Below are positions 27,385 through 37,980 of a stretch of DNA of 64,000 bases, piece after piece. The first letter of the stretch is position 1; every line of letters starts with the position of its first letter. Where the stretch lies: assembly GCA_963723595.1 (NCBI GenBank), contig CAVRRQ010000002.1, forward strand, positions 992,001 to 1,056,000, read 5' to 3'. Source of the DNA: RYN-230 sp963723595 (GTDB lineage: Bacteria; Actinomycetota; Actinomycetes; Streptosporangiales; Streptosporangiaceae). The notes below the pieces were generated by a model, which worked only from the letters and a program-made list of their open reading frames with translations, ran no database searches and was not told where the DNA came from. The position numbers and the translations under genes are program-made.

Positions 27385-28518
27385 TTACTGGGCCGGCGGG
27401 AGCTTGACCCCGGCGTGGGCCCACGGGCGGGTGAACCCGACCACGGTGCCGTCCCCCGCCGCCGCGGCGCTGGTGCCGTACGCGGAGATCCGGATGGGAA
27501 AGCCGGTCGCGTAGGCCTCGACCATCATGCCCTTGCCGATGACCAGGCCGACGTGCCCCGGGGCGGTCGCCGTGCCGTCCGAGCCCGCGAAGAACACCAG
27601 ATCACCGGGGCGCACCTGGCTGGCCGGGATCTTCGGCCCCCACGCCCACTGCTGCTGCGAGGTCCGCGGGATGCTGATGCCCGCCGCCCGGTAGGCCATC
27701 ATCACCAGGCCGGAGCAGTCGAACGCGTCCGGCCCGGTGCCGCCCCACAGGTAAGGCTTGCCCAGCTGCTCCCGGGCGTACCCGATCGCGGTGGAGACCA
27801 GCTGATTCGGCACCGCGGTCGTCTGCGCGCTGGTCAGGCACTCCGGCGCGCTCACCGTGGTCGTGTTGCTCTCGGTGTAGCCGCCGCGGCTGTAGACGCC
27901 CGCCCAGTAGAGCACCGTCTGCACGTAGGACTGGAGGTGGTTGTAGGCGAAGATGGCGCCGCTGACGTTGTTCTGCACGCCGTGCGCGAGCAGGTACTTG
28001 GCCGCGCCCGCGATGGCGTCCGCCGGTTCGTAGACACTGGCCACGCCGTCGCCGTTGGCGTCCGTGGCCACGCCGCTGACCACCTCGGAGGCCGGGTGCA
28101 CGGGGGCACCGCCCCAGGTGTTGGTGGAGGCGCCGCCGATGCCGATCTGCATGGGCCCGGCGGCCCCGAAGCCGTTCTGCCCGGACTGCACGCCCGGCAG
28201 GTTGGACTGGCCGTCGTTGGACTCCACTTTGCCGATCCCGGCGAGCACAACCCAGGGCACTCCGTACTGCTGCCCCGTCTTCTTGAACAGGGCGAGATAG
28301 TCCGACGGGATGGAATTGCGGGCGGCGGTGGTCACCGCAGGCTGGGTGGTGGCCCCGGAGCCGGAGGACGGGCACCCGACGCCCGCGGCGAACAGCATGC
28401 TGGCCCCGCCGACCATCGCCATGGGGACCACGGCCACCGCGGTGACCAGCAGCGCGGCCACCCCGATCGCCACCAGCACGGCGACCCGGCCAGCGCTGAA
28501 GCTGAAGCGCCAGCTCAC
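27385..28518 (-). CDS. CwlT-like bifunctional SLT lysozyme and NlpC/P60 endopeptidase
   Basis: 377 residues from GTG 28518; this start overlaps the upstream gene's TGA as GTGA. A membrane segment lies at residues 11-48. An SLT-type transglycosylase domain follows (about 65-205), with Glu99 in GIGKVESNDG, then an NlpC/P60 domain (about 238-370), with Cys268 in DAFDCSGLV and His322 in APGHVGLVIG. The architecture equals ICEBs1 CwlT and Tn916 Orf14, which open the wall for the conjugation channel. A one-base insertion upstream makes it appear fused to the preceding gene. It is the last gene of the cluster. Confidence 0.9.
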   Translation of the reverse strand: MSWRFSFSAGRVAVLVAIGVAALLVTAVAVVPMAMVGGASMLFAAGVGCPSSGSGATTQPAVTTAARNSIPSDYLALFKKTGQQYGVPWVVLAGIGKVESNDGQSNLPGVQSGQNGFGAAGPMQIGIGGASTNTWGGAPVHPASEVVSGVATDANGDGVASVYEPADAIAGAAKYLLAHGVQNNVSGAIFAYNHLQSYVQTVLYWAGVYSRGGYTESNTTTVSAPECLTSAQTTAVPNQLVSTAIGYAREQLGKPYLWGGTGPDAFDCSGLVMMAYRAAGISIPRTSQQQWAWGPKIPASQVRPGDLVFFAGSDGTATAPGHVGLVIGKGMMVEAYATGFPIRISAYGTSAAAAGDGTVVGFTRPWAHAGVKLPPAQ

Positions 28519-29175
28519 GTATTTCCTGCCGAGGCCAGCTCGACGTCGTTGACCAGCCAGCTCTGCGCCGCTGCCGGCCAGGGTGATCGCGTACTGCCCG
28601 TTGTTGCGGCTGTTGCCCTGCTTGGTGTGCATCGTCTGGACGATGGTCACCACGAAGGTCAGGCTCCCGGAGCCGAAGGTCCGGATCGAGTTGATCACCG
28701 TGCGCGCGGACGACACCTGCTGCTGCCGGGTGCGCTGGCTGGCCACGCCGGGCGTGCCGTAGGCCCGCGCCAGGGTGGCGCTGAGTTCACTGGTGGCCAG
28801 GCCGCTCATGCTGGCCACGTAGCCGGAGGTGCCCTCCCGGTAGGAGTAGGTGTCGTAGGCCGCCCCGAACGCCTCGGCGACGCTGGCCGCCTTGGCCAGG
28901 TCGGCCTGGCTGAATGGGAGCCACTGGTAGATGTCGGGCGCCGACCCGCTCGGGGCGGGAGATGGCTGCGCGGCAGGTGCGGTGGAAGCCGCCGGGACGG
29001 CCGGGGACGAACCCCGGGCACCCGTGGCCGGGGAACTGGGTGTCGCCGAGGCCGCTGCGTGTCCCTGCCCCAGCGCCGAGCGCACGCCCGGGATGAGCAG
29101 GTATGCACCCATCCCGCCGAGGACGACGACGATGCCGAGGAAGGCCAGCACCCGCTGGGCCGGGCTCAGGTCCAT
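28515..29175 (-). CDS. VirB8/TcpC-like membrane-anchored conjugation protein
   Basis: About 220 residues from ATG 29175. One membrane segment (residues 9-30), a Ser/Ala/Pro-rich periplasmic linker (35-85), then a soluble domain of NTF2-like character (LAKAASVAEAFGAAYDTY to QYAITLAGSG). The frame stays open into the next gene. A single extra base near 28565-28572 hides the natural end SWLVNDVELASAGNT and TGA at 28515-28517, which overlaps the CwlT-like start by 4 nt. I recognise the fold class only from layout and its place between the VirB6-like and hydrolase genes. Confidence 0.72.
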
Positions 29176-29184
29176 GACAGTCCG

Positions 29185-32052
29185 CTACTTCTTCCGGCGC
29201 ACCGGGCGCAGCCAGAAGGGACCGGGCGGACTCGAATCCGCGCCCGGGCCAGCCTGGCCGCCTCCGGCCTGGTCCCCTCCGGCCGGGCCGGGTCCGGCCC
29301 TGACCGCCACCGGAGGGCGGCGCAGCGGAATGGCCCGCGCCACCCCGCCCGTTGCCGGAGCCGCCGGCCGGGCCGCCGCCGGAGCCATTGCTGCGGCCCC
29401 GCAGCGGGGGCGCGGCGTTCCGGGACGGCCCGCGGCCGGGGCTGCTGCTGCGTGAGGGGCTGCCCCAGAAGCCGGAGCCGCCGCCCTGGCTGCTGCTCCG
29501 CGGCGTAGCCGGTCCTGGCGTGCCGGGCCCCGGATCACCGCCCCGGGGCGGCGCGCTGCGGCGTGGGACCGCTGCCCCGGGCGGGCGCCCCGCTGCGTGA
29601 CGGGGCGGACCCGAACGTCGGCGGGGCCGCGCCCGGGCCCGGCCCGGGGCTACCCCCGGACGGCGGGGGCGCCGCGGCGGGCGGCCGCGGCGCGACACCC
29701 GGCCAGCGCTGCCGCGCGGCTCCCGGGCGCGCCGGGGCGGACCCGCCGGTGGCCGGGGCGCTGGCCGGTGCACTGGAGGCCCGGCCGGCCGGAGCACCGC
29801 CGGCCGGGGCACCGCCTGCGGGAGCGCCTCCGGAGGGCGCACCGGCCCGCTGCCCGTTCGGCGCGTCCGCGTGGGGCCCGGCCCGCGGCGGCATCGGCTG
29901 CGCCCGAGCGGGCCCAGCCCGACGGTGAGCGCGGCTGGCCGGTGGCGTCCCGGTCGGGCAGGTCCAGCGGCGGCGCCGCGCGGCCAGCTCCCCTCGGCCG
30001 CCGCGGCGGCCCGGCCCCGGCCGCGGGCGGCCTGCCCGCTCCGGCCAGGCCCGCCCTGGTAGGCCTCGTCGGAGGAATCGTCACCCCGGGCGCCGGGCTG
30101 TTCCGGCCGCCGTCCTGGCTGCCCACCGTGGCCGCGGAGGCCGCTGAGGCCCCGGCCGCAGCGGCGCCCGCCCCGCCGGCCGCCGCGGCGGCCATGCCCG
30201 CAGCCTGCGCGGGGTTGCGCCTGGCCCAGCGGGCCGCCCGGTAGGCGGCGAAGCCGGGGACACCCACGGTGGCGGCGTCCAGCGTGTTCCGCCGGGCCGT
30301 GCTGCCCGCCTGGGCCAGCCCCGCCTCGGCCCGGTCGCGCGAGCCGACCATGCCGTAGCCGACCGCGGAGAACAGGTGCACGAAGGGTTTGCGGTAGATG
30401 AATACCGCCACGGTGACCAGGGCGATCATCAGGATCTTCAGCGCCCAGGGCAGCACGGCGTCACTGGTGCCCATGATCAGGGAGTACGCGTACAGCAGGA
30501 CGCTGAGCACTACGGCCACGGCCGCCTGCTTGAGCAGGACACCGACCAGCATCTCGACCCAGCGCAGCGCGACCACCCGGCCGAACCCGGGATGGGTCCC
30601 GACGATGAGGAAGAACGGCCCGGCTACCAGCAGCAGGAGGAAGCCGAGTTTCAGGATGATGAGCGTGATCGCGATCAGCAGCACCAGGACCCCGGCGACG
30701 AGCGCCGCGAACAGCGCCGCGAACGCGATCTCCAGCCGCGTCGGGTACTGATTTCCCTGGAACAGCGAATAGACGTCGGGATCGTTCTGCTTGATCGACT
30801 GGGCGATGCCCGCGTAGGCGTCCTGCTTGGCCTGGATCAGGGACGCGGTGGGGTTCTCGTTGGTGGCGATGGCCTGGGACCACAGCAGCTGGCGGCCGTA
30901 CTGGTTGACCACCGTGGGCTTGGCGCCCTTGCCGGTGGTGTAGACGGTGGTGCCGAACTCGCCGTCCAGCCAGGGCTTGCAGACCAGCACCGTCCACAGC
31001 TCGTTGGCGTTCTGGTCCACGATGCCCGACCCGCCGGTGAAGTTGTAGCTGGCCGTCGCCACCTGCGGGTCGTGGCCCTGGACCGGGACACAGTTACTCC
31101 CGGCCGGGGCAGGGAGCCCGGCGAACGCGACGTTCAGGGTCTGGGTGATCCCGTTGGACACGGTCTTGCCCAGGCCGGTGAAGTCGGCGGGGCGGCCGAT
31201 GAGCCAGATGGCCGCCGCGCACGCGATGACCATCCAGATGGTGCCCTCGATCGTCCGGGTGGCCCGCTTGCGGATCAGCCCCTGCCAGGCCAGCCAGATC
31301 GCGCCGATGATCACCACCGGGGCCAGGAACGGGAAGTAGATCGCGTTGCCCAGGCTGGTGATCAGCCGGTTCACCGCGTTGGTCAGCCAGGACAGGATGC
31401 CCTCGCCGGCCGCCGACTGGTACACGGTGATGGTCACCCGGTCCAGCGCCTTCGAGGCGTCGAACACCATCCCCGCGACGCTGTTCCCGATCAGCGAGGT
31501 CATGTCCGAGCACTGCATGTCGTAGGCCGCCCAGGACTGGCCCGCCATGCCATAGGTGTCGTAGAGGGTGGCGGGCTGCTTCCCGCCGGTCACGGGCGGG
31601 CGGATCAGCGAATCTATCCCGCCGGCCGCAGGCTCGGGCGCGGGGACGGACGGCTGGCAGATGTTGTTGAGGTCGCCAATTAAACCGCTGGACCCCGCGT
31701 TGCAGAAGCCGAGCAGGCCGCCGATGTCGCCGATCCCGGGCGCCGAGCAGATGCCTGTCGAGGCGGCCGGGGCGGCCGGGGTGCTGAGCGCCGTCAGCCA
31801 CGCGGTCCCGGCCTGCCGCGCCGTCGCCACGGGCTGCGCCGCCGCCACGGGCTGCGCCGCCGCCGCGTGCTGGGCCGCCGCGGTGTGCTGGACGGCCGCC
31901 GTGTGCTGGACGGTCGCGGCGGGCGCCCCGACCGCCGCCTGCGCCATCGCCGGCGATCCGAGCAGGGCCGCCCCGGCCACGGCGATGATCACGCCGGGTA
32001 CGGCGAGGGTTCTGCGGACTACCTTGGCGGTCCGGCGGAGGACTCTGGCCAT
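29185..32052 (-). CDS. VirB6/TrbL-like polytopic conjugation protein with a long disordered tail
   Basis: Starts at ATG 32052 with AGGAG 7 nt upstream and a clear signal sequence (VPGVIIAVAGAALLGSPAMAQA), followed by QHTAAVQHTAAAQHA repeats. About seven membrane helices lie between 31400 and 30300 (for example FPFLAPVVIIGAIWLAW, VLVLLIAITLIILKLGFL), with GTHPGFGRVVALRW in a loop, as in TrbL/VirB6 proteins. After about 30100 an Ala/Gly/Pro-rich cytoplasmic tail continues with three frame changes (about 29910, 29560 and 29280) tracked by G/C third positions; the natural end is FWLRPVRRKK, stop at 29185. The read-through from virB4 is artefactual. Confidence 0.75.
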
Positions 32053-32108
32053 GGTGGGCTCCTGAAGCCTGGGGGGAGAGGCTGGTCGGGGCATGAAGTG
32101 ACCGCCGG

Positions 32109-34614
32109 TCACCGTGCGGGCTCGCCCGGCGGCGCCGCGCCGAGCAGCCCGGCGCCCGGGGCGGGACCGCCGTCCGGTGGTCACCGGTTCGTCGGCCGGG
32201 CGGGCCCGGGTCGGGTTGGTGTCCAGGCACTGCCGCAGATCATCGGAGATCAGGTCGATGCCGATCCGTCCGGCCCGGCCTTCGAGATCACGGAAAATGC
32301 ATTCCCCGTTGCCGAGCCCCCGCAGCACGGCCTTGTGTTCCTCGGTCGCTTCCACCCCCAGGAGCGCCATCACGTTCGCCACTTCGACGCGTTCTGAGGA
32401 ACGGAACGCGAACACCCCGGATATACAGTTCGTCACCTGCTCGTTGAGCAGGTCCCCCGCGTTCTGTGAGACCAGGATCAGCGCCGTGTTCCGGGAACGC
32501 CCCATCCGGGACACCTCGGGAACCAGCTTGGCCCCCTGCGGCGTCGCCGTGATCGCCCACGCCTCGTCGAGGAAGATCGCTTTCGGGAGCCGTCGATCGA
32601 TACCGTTAAGGAGCCTGCGTGCGAACTGGGACACGAGATACAGCAGGGCGACAGACAGGCGCTGCTCGTAGGAATAGTCTTCCCGGCCGGCCGCGGTGTC
32701 GGGCAGGGTCAGGCCGGCCAGCGTGAACACGGTGGTCCAGCCGGCCGTGTCGATCTGCTGCCCGCCCGAGGGGGCGAAGCAGAGCCGGGCCAGGCGCATC
32801 TCCGACATGGACCGGAGCACCGCGCCGAGGTTCTTGGATGGCGGGTCGGCGGACTCCTCCAGGTGCCGGATGACCTTCCCCAGGCTCGGCCGCTCCCGGC
32901 TGGCCACGCTGGCCACCGCCTGGATCATGGCGCTCTCCCGCTCCTCACTCATCCGGGGCAGCAGCAGGCGGAGGGTTTCCGTGGCCATGGTCCGCTTCTC
33001 GGCCAGGTCGTCGCCGAACGAGAACGGGTCGAGCAGGCCCGGCGCGGCGGCCCCCAGCGGCAGCACCCGCGCTTTGCGGCCCCGCTCGGCCAGCAGCTGG
33101 ACCAGCGGTTCCGCATCTCCCTTGGGGTCGATCACCGCGACCGTCACCCCGCGCAGCGCCAACTGCAGAATAAGCAGCAACGCGAGCGTCGTTTTACCCC
33201 CGCCAGGTTCACCGGTGATGGCGATGGCGGTGGGGCGGTTCAGCGCGGCGGCCAGCAGCGGATCGAAATGGACGACCGCGCGGGCCCGGCCGAGGGTCTC
33301 GCCGATATAGGGGCCGACCCAGCCCTGCCCGCTGCTGGGCCGGTCGCCCAGGTCCACCGTGGCGGTCGGTACCCCGCCCGCGATCGTGTACAGCGGCTGG
33401 CGCTGCACATAGGAGTTCAGCCGGACCCGGTCCCCGGGCAGCGACTCGCGGAGCAGGGAGAACTGGTCACCCGTGGAGTTGACCACGTCGATGCCCATGT
33501 CGCGGTAGTGCTCGACGACCGCCTCCACCCGGCGCTGGCACAATTCCCGGGTCGGCGCGGACACCACCAGCCGGTGCCAGCCGTAGACGAAGGGCAGGCG
33601 TTCCTTGGTGATGCCGTGCTCGAGCATCCGGGCCGAGGCGATCTGCTCGGCCAGGGCGATCGGCGCGTCCACCCCGGCCTCCCGGATGTGCGCATCCATG
33701 TCCCGGGCGTGGGCGAGGCGGCGGCCGACATCCTTGCTGGCCTTGGCCGGGGGGATCAGCCGCATCCGCGAGCTGATCTCCACCGGGAACGGCAGCGAGT
33801 CCGCGAAATGCAGCCACGGCTCGCCGTCCGGGAACGACATCACATCGGGGAACCGGGAGAAGGACAGGAAGGCCTCGAACGACTCCCCCTCGGGATGCTC
33901 GAGGTGCAGCAGCGTGCGCCCGTTGTGCACCTGGCCTTCGTAGAGGGACTCGATCTCCCCGGCCCCCCACCGGCGGCGCCGGACCGCGGACGGGCGCGGG
34001 TCGCCCGCGGTACCCATCAGCGTGTGCCGGATCAGCCAGGCGATCTGGTCGCTCGTGGCGTGCCGCGCGGCCAGGGCGCTGGCCCCCAGGGCCCGGCCCA
34101 GCCGCTCGGCGTGATCGGTCCAGCGGCTGATCTCCGCGGTGCCGATCGCCTCATCGTCGAGGCCCATCGTCTGCTCACCCGCCCGGTAGGCGCCGAGGAA
34201 CTGGGCCAGCACCCCGCCACCCAGCTGGGCGCGCATGCCGCGCTGCCCCAGCCGGACGCCCAGGTAGACCTCTTTGGCCCAGAAGTCCTTCGCCCACACG
34301 TGGCGGTACATCTCATCCAGGTAGTTGCGCCAGCCCGGCCCGCCGTCCGACGTGGCATCCAGCTGGGCCGCCCACTCGGCTGCCGGGTAGGAGCGGTGCA
34401 CGATGCGCAGGTGGACTTCGGCGTCCGGCATCCTGATCGCGGCCAGGGCGACCGTGATGTTGGTGGCCAGGGCCTCCCGGTCCTGTGGCGTGGTGAACTC
34501 GTACGCCTGGGTGGGGAGCCGGTAGTACGCCCAGGCGTGCGTCTCGGTGAGCAGGATGCGGTCGTCGAAGTAGCGCATGGACAGGCGTGACCGGCCTCCC
34601 GACCGGGCGCTCAT
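32109..34614 (-). CDS. VirB4-like conjugation ATPase (TcpF/ConE type)
   Basis: About 835 residues from ATG 34614, which overlaps the upstream TGA as ATGA. Walker A is TGEPGGGKTT (residues 467-476), Walker B is AIFLDEAWAI (about 679-688), and VSQNAGDLLN is the Q/N-containing motif typical of the VirB4/TraC class. The N-terminal half carries the variable RYFDDRILLTETHAWAYYRLP region seen in Tcp-type channels. VirB4 energises assembly of and transport through type IV channels at the inner membrane. An extra G at 32174-32177 removes the natural stop: corrected, the protein ends PPGEPAR at 32109, 56 nt before the VirB6-like gene. Confidence 0.88.
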
Positions 34615-35546
34615 GGTGTCCTCCGCAAGGTCCCGGACGTGGCGGCCCTGCTCTCCCCCACCGCGAGCGCCGAGACCAGCACTCCGGCCAGGGCCGTGTA
34701 GGCCAGCTGGACCTGGGGACGCAGCTGGGCGAACCGGGATTCGGCGTCGGCGGCGGCGTCGCTGATCCCCTGCTCGGCGGGCGGGGCGCCCAGCAGGTCA
34801 TCCCAGGGCACCCGGACGATGGCCCGGCAACGGCCGCGGACGACCAGTTCAGCCTGCTCGACGTGGGACATGCTGCGCTTGCTCACCCCATTGATGACCG
34901 TGATCGCCCCGGTGCACAGTTCCCCGTACCCGTGCCCGTCCAGCCACTCCATCGTCATCGCGACCGCCCGGGCCGCATCCGAGCTGGCCGGGGCGACCAG
35001 CACGAGCTGGTCGGCCGCGGACAGGACACGGGCCACCGCGGACGCACCGGGGTCCGTCAGCGTGAGCGGGTAGCGGGACGCCAGGATGTCGAGCACCCGG
35101 GCGTATTCGTGGTCAGCGAGCGCCGCTCCGCCGTCAGGGACCGAGTCGTGCGCGATCAGGTCCAGACGGCCCCGGCCGCGCTGACCTGGCACGGTGGGTG
35201 TGGTCCCGGCCAGCAGGCCACGCGCGGTGCCCGCCGGGGCAGTACGGGCCATATCGCTGAGGGAGGTCTGCCCCGGGTTGAGGTCGAGCGCCGCGACCGG
35301 CTCGCTGCGGAGCGTGGCCAGCACGTCGGCGAGCATCAGGGTCGTCACCGTCTGGCCCGCGCCGACCGTGCAGCCCAGCATGACGATCAGCCGGGGACCG
35401 TGGATCGGCAGCAGGACCCGGGCCCGGTCACGCCGCTCCATGTCCGGCCGCCCTGGGCCGTGACCCCCGGGGACGACCCTGACGTGCTCACGCCAGTTGG
35501 TGGCGCCGCGGTGCTGGCCCGGGCCGCTGAGCGCCCGCTCCACCAT
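34611..35546 (-). CDS. MinD/ParA-like protein with a degenerate P-loop
   Basis: 311 residues in this frame from ATG 35546; homologous sequence starts by NWREHVRVVPGGHGPG. The deviant Walker A position reads MLGCTVGAGQTVTTL: the P-loop lysine is Gln65 and the N-terminal signature lysine is absent. Downstream fold features remain (VAALDLNPGQTSLSDM, YPLTLTDPGASAVARVL, DQLVLVAPASSDAARAVAMTMEWL), with GAITVINGVSKRSM. It is probably nucleotide-binding-defective and structural. The TGA overlaps the virB4 ATG. A long Pro/Glu-rich region upstream, read through two frame changes, is likely its N-terminus. Confidence 0.75.
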   Translation of the reverse strand: MVERALSGPGQHRGATNWREHVRVVPGGHGPGRPDMERRDRARVLLPIHGPRLIVMLGCTVGAGQTVTTLMLADVLATLRSEPVAALDLNPGQTSLSDMARTAPAGTARGLLAGTTPTVPGQRGRGRLDLIAHDSVPDGGAALADHEYARVLDILASRYPLTLTDPGASAVARVLSAADQLVLVAPASSDAARAVAMTMEWLDGHGYGELCTGAITVINGVSKRSMSHVEQAELVVRGRCRAIVRVPWDDLLGAPPAEQGISDAAADAESRFAQLRPQVQLAYTALAGVLVSALAVGESRAATSGTLRRTP

Positions 35547-37030
35547 GGCTCGGCCGGGTGCCGGAGGTGCCCCGGACCACCACGACCGGGGGGGACCACG
35601 GCGCGGGCGCCGGCGGGGGCGGGGGGCTGACGGCGGCCGCGGCCTCGGCCGGCGGGTCCTGCCCGTCAGCGTCGTCGTCCGGCAGTCCGTCGTCTAGCGG
35701 CCGCTCATCCTGCGGGTGTTCGTCTGGCAGGGCTTCGGCTGGCGGGGTTTCGTCGTGCGGGCTCTCGCCTGGGGCGCCCGGATCGCTGGTCGTGTCCGGG
35801 GAGCTGGTCGTGTCCGGGAGACGGTCGCGGCCGGCGGGCTCTCCTCCGCGGCGTCCGGCCCGGGCGTGGATCCGGGCTGGACCAGTGCGGTGTCTTCGGG
35901 TGACGTCTCAGCCCCGGGCACCTCTGCCGCTGGCCGTGCCGATGCCTCCGGCTCGGCCAGCTCAGGCGGCTCGGCCGTCTCGGGCTCGACTACCTCAGGC
36001 TCGGCCGCCTCGGGCTGGACTACCTCGGGCTCACTCGCCTCGGGCTCACTCGCCTCGGGCTCACTCGCCTCAGGCTCGACTGCCTCAGGCTCGACCGCGT
36101 CACGCTCAGCCGCCTCGGGCAGGGCCGCGCCGGGCTCGACCGCGTCACGCTCAGCCGCCTCAGGCTCAGCCGCCACGGGCTCGACCGCGTCACGCTCAGC
36201 CGCCTCGGGCAGGGCCGCGCCGGGCTCGGCTGCCTCGTCCTCAACAGCCCCGGGCCCAGCCACCTGGTTCCCTGCCGGCTCCTCCGGCGCAGGACGATCC
36301 GCGCCCGGCTCGTTCGGAGCCGGGCCTTCCGCGGCTGGCTCGCGCTGCGCTGGCTCTGGCTCGGCCGCCTCGGGGCGGACCGGGCCGATGAAGAATCCGG
36401 CTGGTCCCGCCAAACTGCCGGCCAACGGCTCGGGCGGAGCCGCCTGCGCCGGCACGCTCACTGTGGGCCCGGCGGGCGTGGCCGGGTCGGGCACGGCCAG
36501 CGCATCGGCTCGGCCCACCGGGAAATCTGGTCCCGCGGAAACTGGGTCTCCCGCCGCCCGGACCGGGTCTCCTGCGGCCCGCACCGGGTCTCCTGCCGCC
36601 GGCGCTGGGTCGCCCATGGCCGGGACGGGATGTGCTCCGCCGGATCCGGCGGGTCCCGCGGGAATCCCCCGATCACCGTGGACCGGAGGGACCTGGGCTG
36701 GAGGAACCGGCGGGGCCCAGGCTGGCCCGGCCGGCATCCCGCTCACCAGCGAGGCCGGGGTGTGCGGGTCCTTCACCGGCCATGACGCGGCGGCCGGGCG
36801 GGACGCGGGCGCATCCTCGGGACGCCCGGGCCGGGTGATGCCTTCCCCGTTCCTGGTGGCCGTCCCCGCCGCACCGGCCGGGAATCCAGGCCGGGCCGCA
36901 TGGCGACCCGGATGCTCTGCCGCCGGGCGGCGCGGAGCCTGCCGTTCGTCGTGGGCGATCTCGGCCGGCACCGGGCCGGCCGCGGCGGCGGCCGGCCTCC
37001 CGCGGGACCAGCGGTCACCGGCCACTGAGC
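35547..37030 (-). CDS. Pro/Glu/Ala-rich disordered region, probable N-terminal part of the MinD-like gene
   Basis: From about 37030 to 35820 one frame (stop at 35694) has excellent G/C third-position bias and encodes disordered sequence with pentapeptide EPEAS-like repeats. From about 35820 to 35570 the bias moves to another frame, giving an acidic continuation (DETPPAEALPDEHPQDERP) without a stop until 35488. It then returns to the MinD-like frame. No start codon with a ribosome site is evident, so the boundary with the TcpE-like tail is unclear; it could instead belong to that protein. Such tails in membrane machines often serve as flexible tethers. Confidence 0.5.
35940..36260 (-). repeat. 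15-bp tandem repeats encoding acidic pentapeptides
   Basis: About twenty consecutive 15-bp units, such as three exact copies of TCGGGCTCACTCGCC near 36024-36068, encode EPEAS, EPEAV or similar on the minus strand. A higher-order block containing ERDAVEP is repeated three times between about 36070 and 36235. Unit count is probably variable between strains. Confidence 0.85.
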
Positions 37031-37625
37031 AGGACGGCCTCGCTGGTCCTTGCGGCGCGGTCGCGGCGCTGGAGCAGCACTCGGCGCCCGGGCCGGCTGG
37101 CCGACCGCGGCGGCCGCGGCGGCCTGGGCGGGCTGTCCGGTGGCGGCTTTCCGCGCCGCCGGCTTCCGCGCCGCCGGCCGCACCCGGGCCGGGGCAGGCC
37201 GCCGGGCGGCGGCCGGAGCCAGCGCCGGGGCCTCGGCAGGCGTCCGGGAGCCTTCCTCGTCCCGGCGCCAGACCTTGCCGATCACGACGACGTCGTCTTT
37301 CTCGGCCAGCGGAGCCATCCGGGCCCATGTACCGGGCTCGCCCAGGTAGCGCACCTGGGAGATGACCAGTTCAGGGAGTCTCTTACTTTCCAGCACCGGC
37401 CGCGTGGCGAGCCAGGTGATCACGCCCGGAGGCAGCACGTACAGCCAGAACAGGCTGTGGTTGAAGGGGAGCCCGAGGATGGTCAGCAGGATCACGTACG
37501 GCACCGTGATCGCCGCGAACACCGCGATCTGGCCAACCGGGAACCGGCATCGGCAGCCGGAAGTCGTACAGCTTATAAAGCCGCTTCTCAATTCGCCAGA
37601 TGCTGGTATAGGTGGGCAAGTCCAC
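36773..37625 (-). CDS. TcpE-family conjugation membrane protein, frame-broken
   Basis: Starts at GTG 37625 with AAGGAGA upstream: DLPTYTSIWRIEKRLYKLYDFRLPMPV. An extra G at 37539-37541 (plus strand) shifts the frame; skipping it gives PVPVGQIAVFAAITVPYVILL and the second helix LFWLYVLPPGVITWLATRP, then ISQVRYLGEPGTWARMAPL. This short cytoplasmic N-terminus, two closely spaced helices and a basic C-terminal part are the TcpE/ConD layout. After about residue 125 an Ala/Pro/Arg tail runs on; its true end is uncertain because the coding bias switches frame near 37050. Confidence 0.78.
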
Positions 37626-37655
37626 CGGGTGCTCTCCTTCCGGCCTGGGCGGAGA

Positions 37656-37913
37656 TCAGTGGACGCCGAGCGCGCTGGTGATGCCCTTAGCGAGCTCCTC
37701 CACGATGCTCGGGGTGTAGAAGATCACCGCGATCGCCACGGCAAGCACGAGGAACTGCACAAACCGAATGATTTCCCGGGTGAACAAGAAGAACAGGGCC
37801 ACGATCCCGACGATCCCAAGGAACAGGGGCCCGAACAGCCCCTGCAGGTAGCTCACGAGCCCCGAGGTGCTGATCGACGACGGGGCCGCGATGATGAGCG
37901 ATTGGAACGACAT
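37656..37913 (-). CDS. Small two-helix membrane protein of the conjugation cluster (TcpD or VirB2-like position)
   Basis: 85 residues. Two hydrophobic segments (SYLQGLFGPLFLGIVGIVALFFLF and FVQFLVLAVAIAVIFYTP, approximately residues 20-43 and 49-67) flank a short charged loop TREIIR, giving a hairpin topology. Size and position between TcpC-like and TcpE-like genes match TcpD or a pilin-like VirB2/TrbC protein; sequence alone does not separate them. It lies 31 bp upstream of the TcpE-like start, in the same direction, so co-transcription is likely. Confidence 0.75.
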   Translation of the reverse strand: MSFQSLIIAAPSSISTSGLVSYLQGLFGPLFLGIVGIVALFFLFTREIIRFVQFLVLAVAIAVIFYTPSIVEELAKGITSALGVH

Positions 37914-37980
37914 CGGTCTACTCCGGATTATGGGGGATCACGCCTGGCCGGGCGGAGGCGTGCGGGCCATCGAAGTTTGG

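Noticed and set aside
25560..27407. 615-codon plus-strand open frame across the nucleotide-sugar dehydrogenase
   Set aside because: The real gene is on the minus strand with a GGAGG site and full catalytic motifs.
29650..34614. Single 1654-residue VirB4-TrbL fusion protein
   Set aside because: A signal peptide and a good ribosome site mark a new start at 32052, and a surplus G at 32174-32177 explains the lost virB4 stop.
34611..35546. Chromosome or plasmid partition ParA
   Set aside because: No ParB or parS-like sites nearby, no functional P-loop lysine, and the gene overlaps virB4.
35940..36260. CRISPR array
   Set aside because: Units are contiguous 15-bp coding repeats without spacers and encode pentapeptides.
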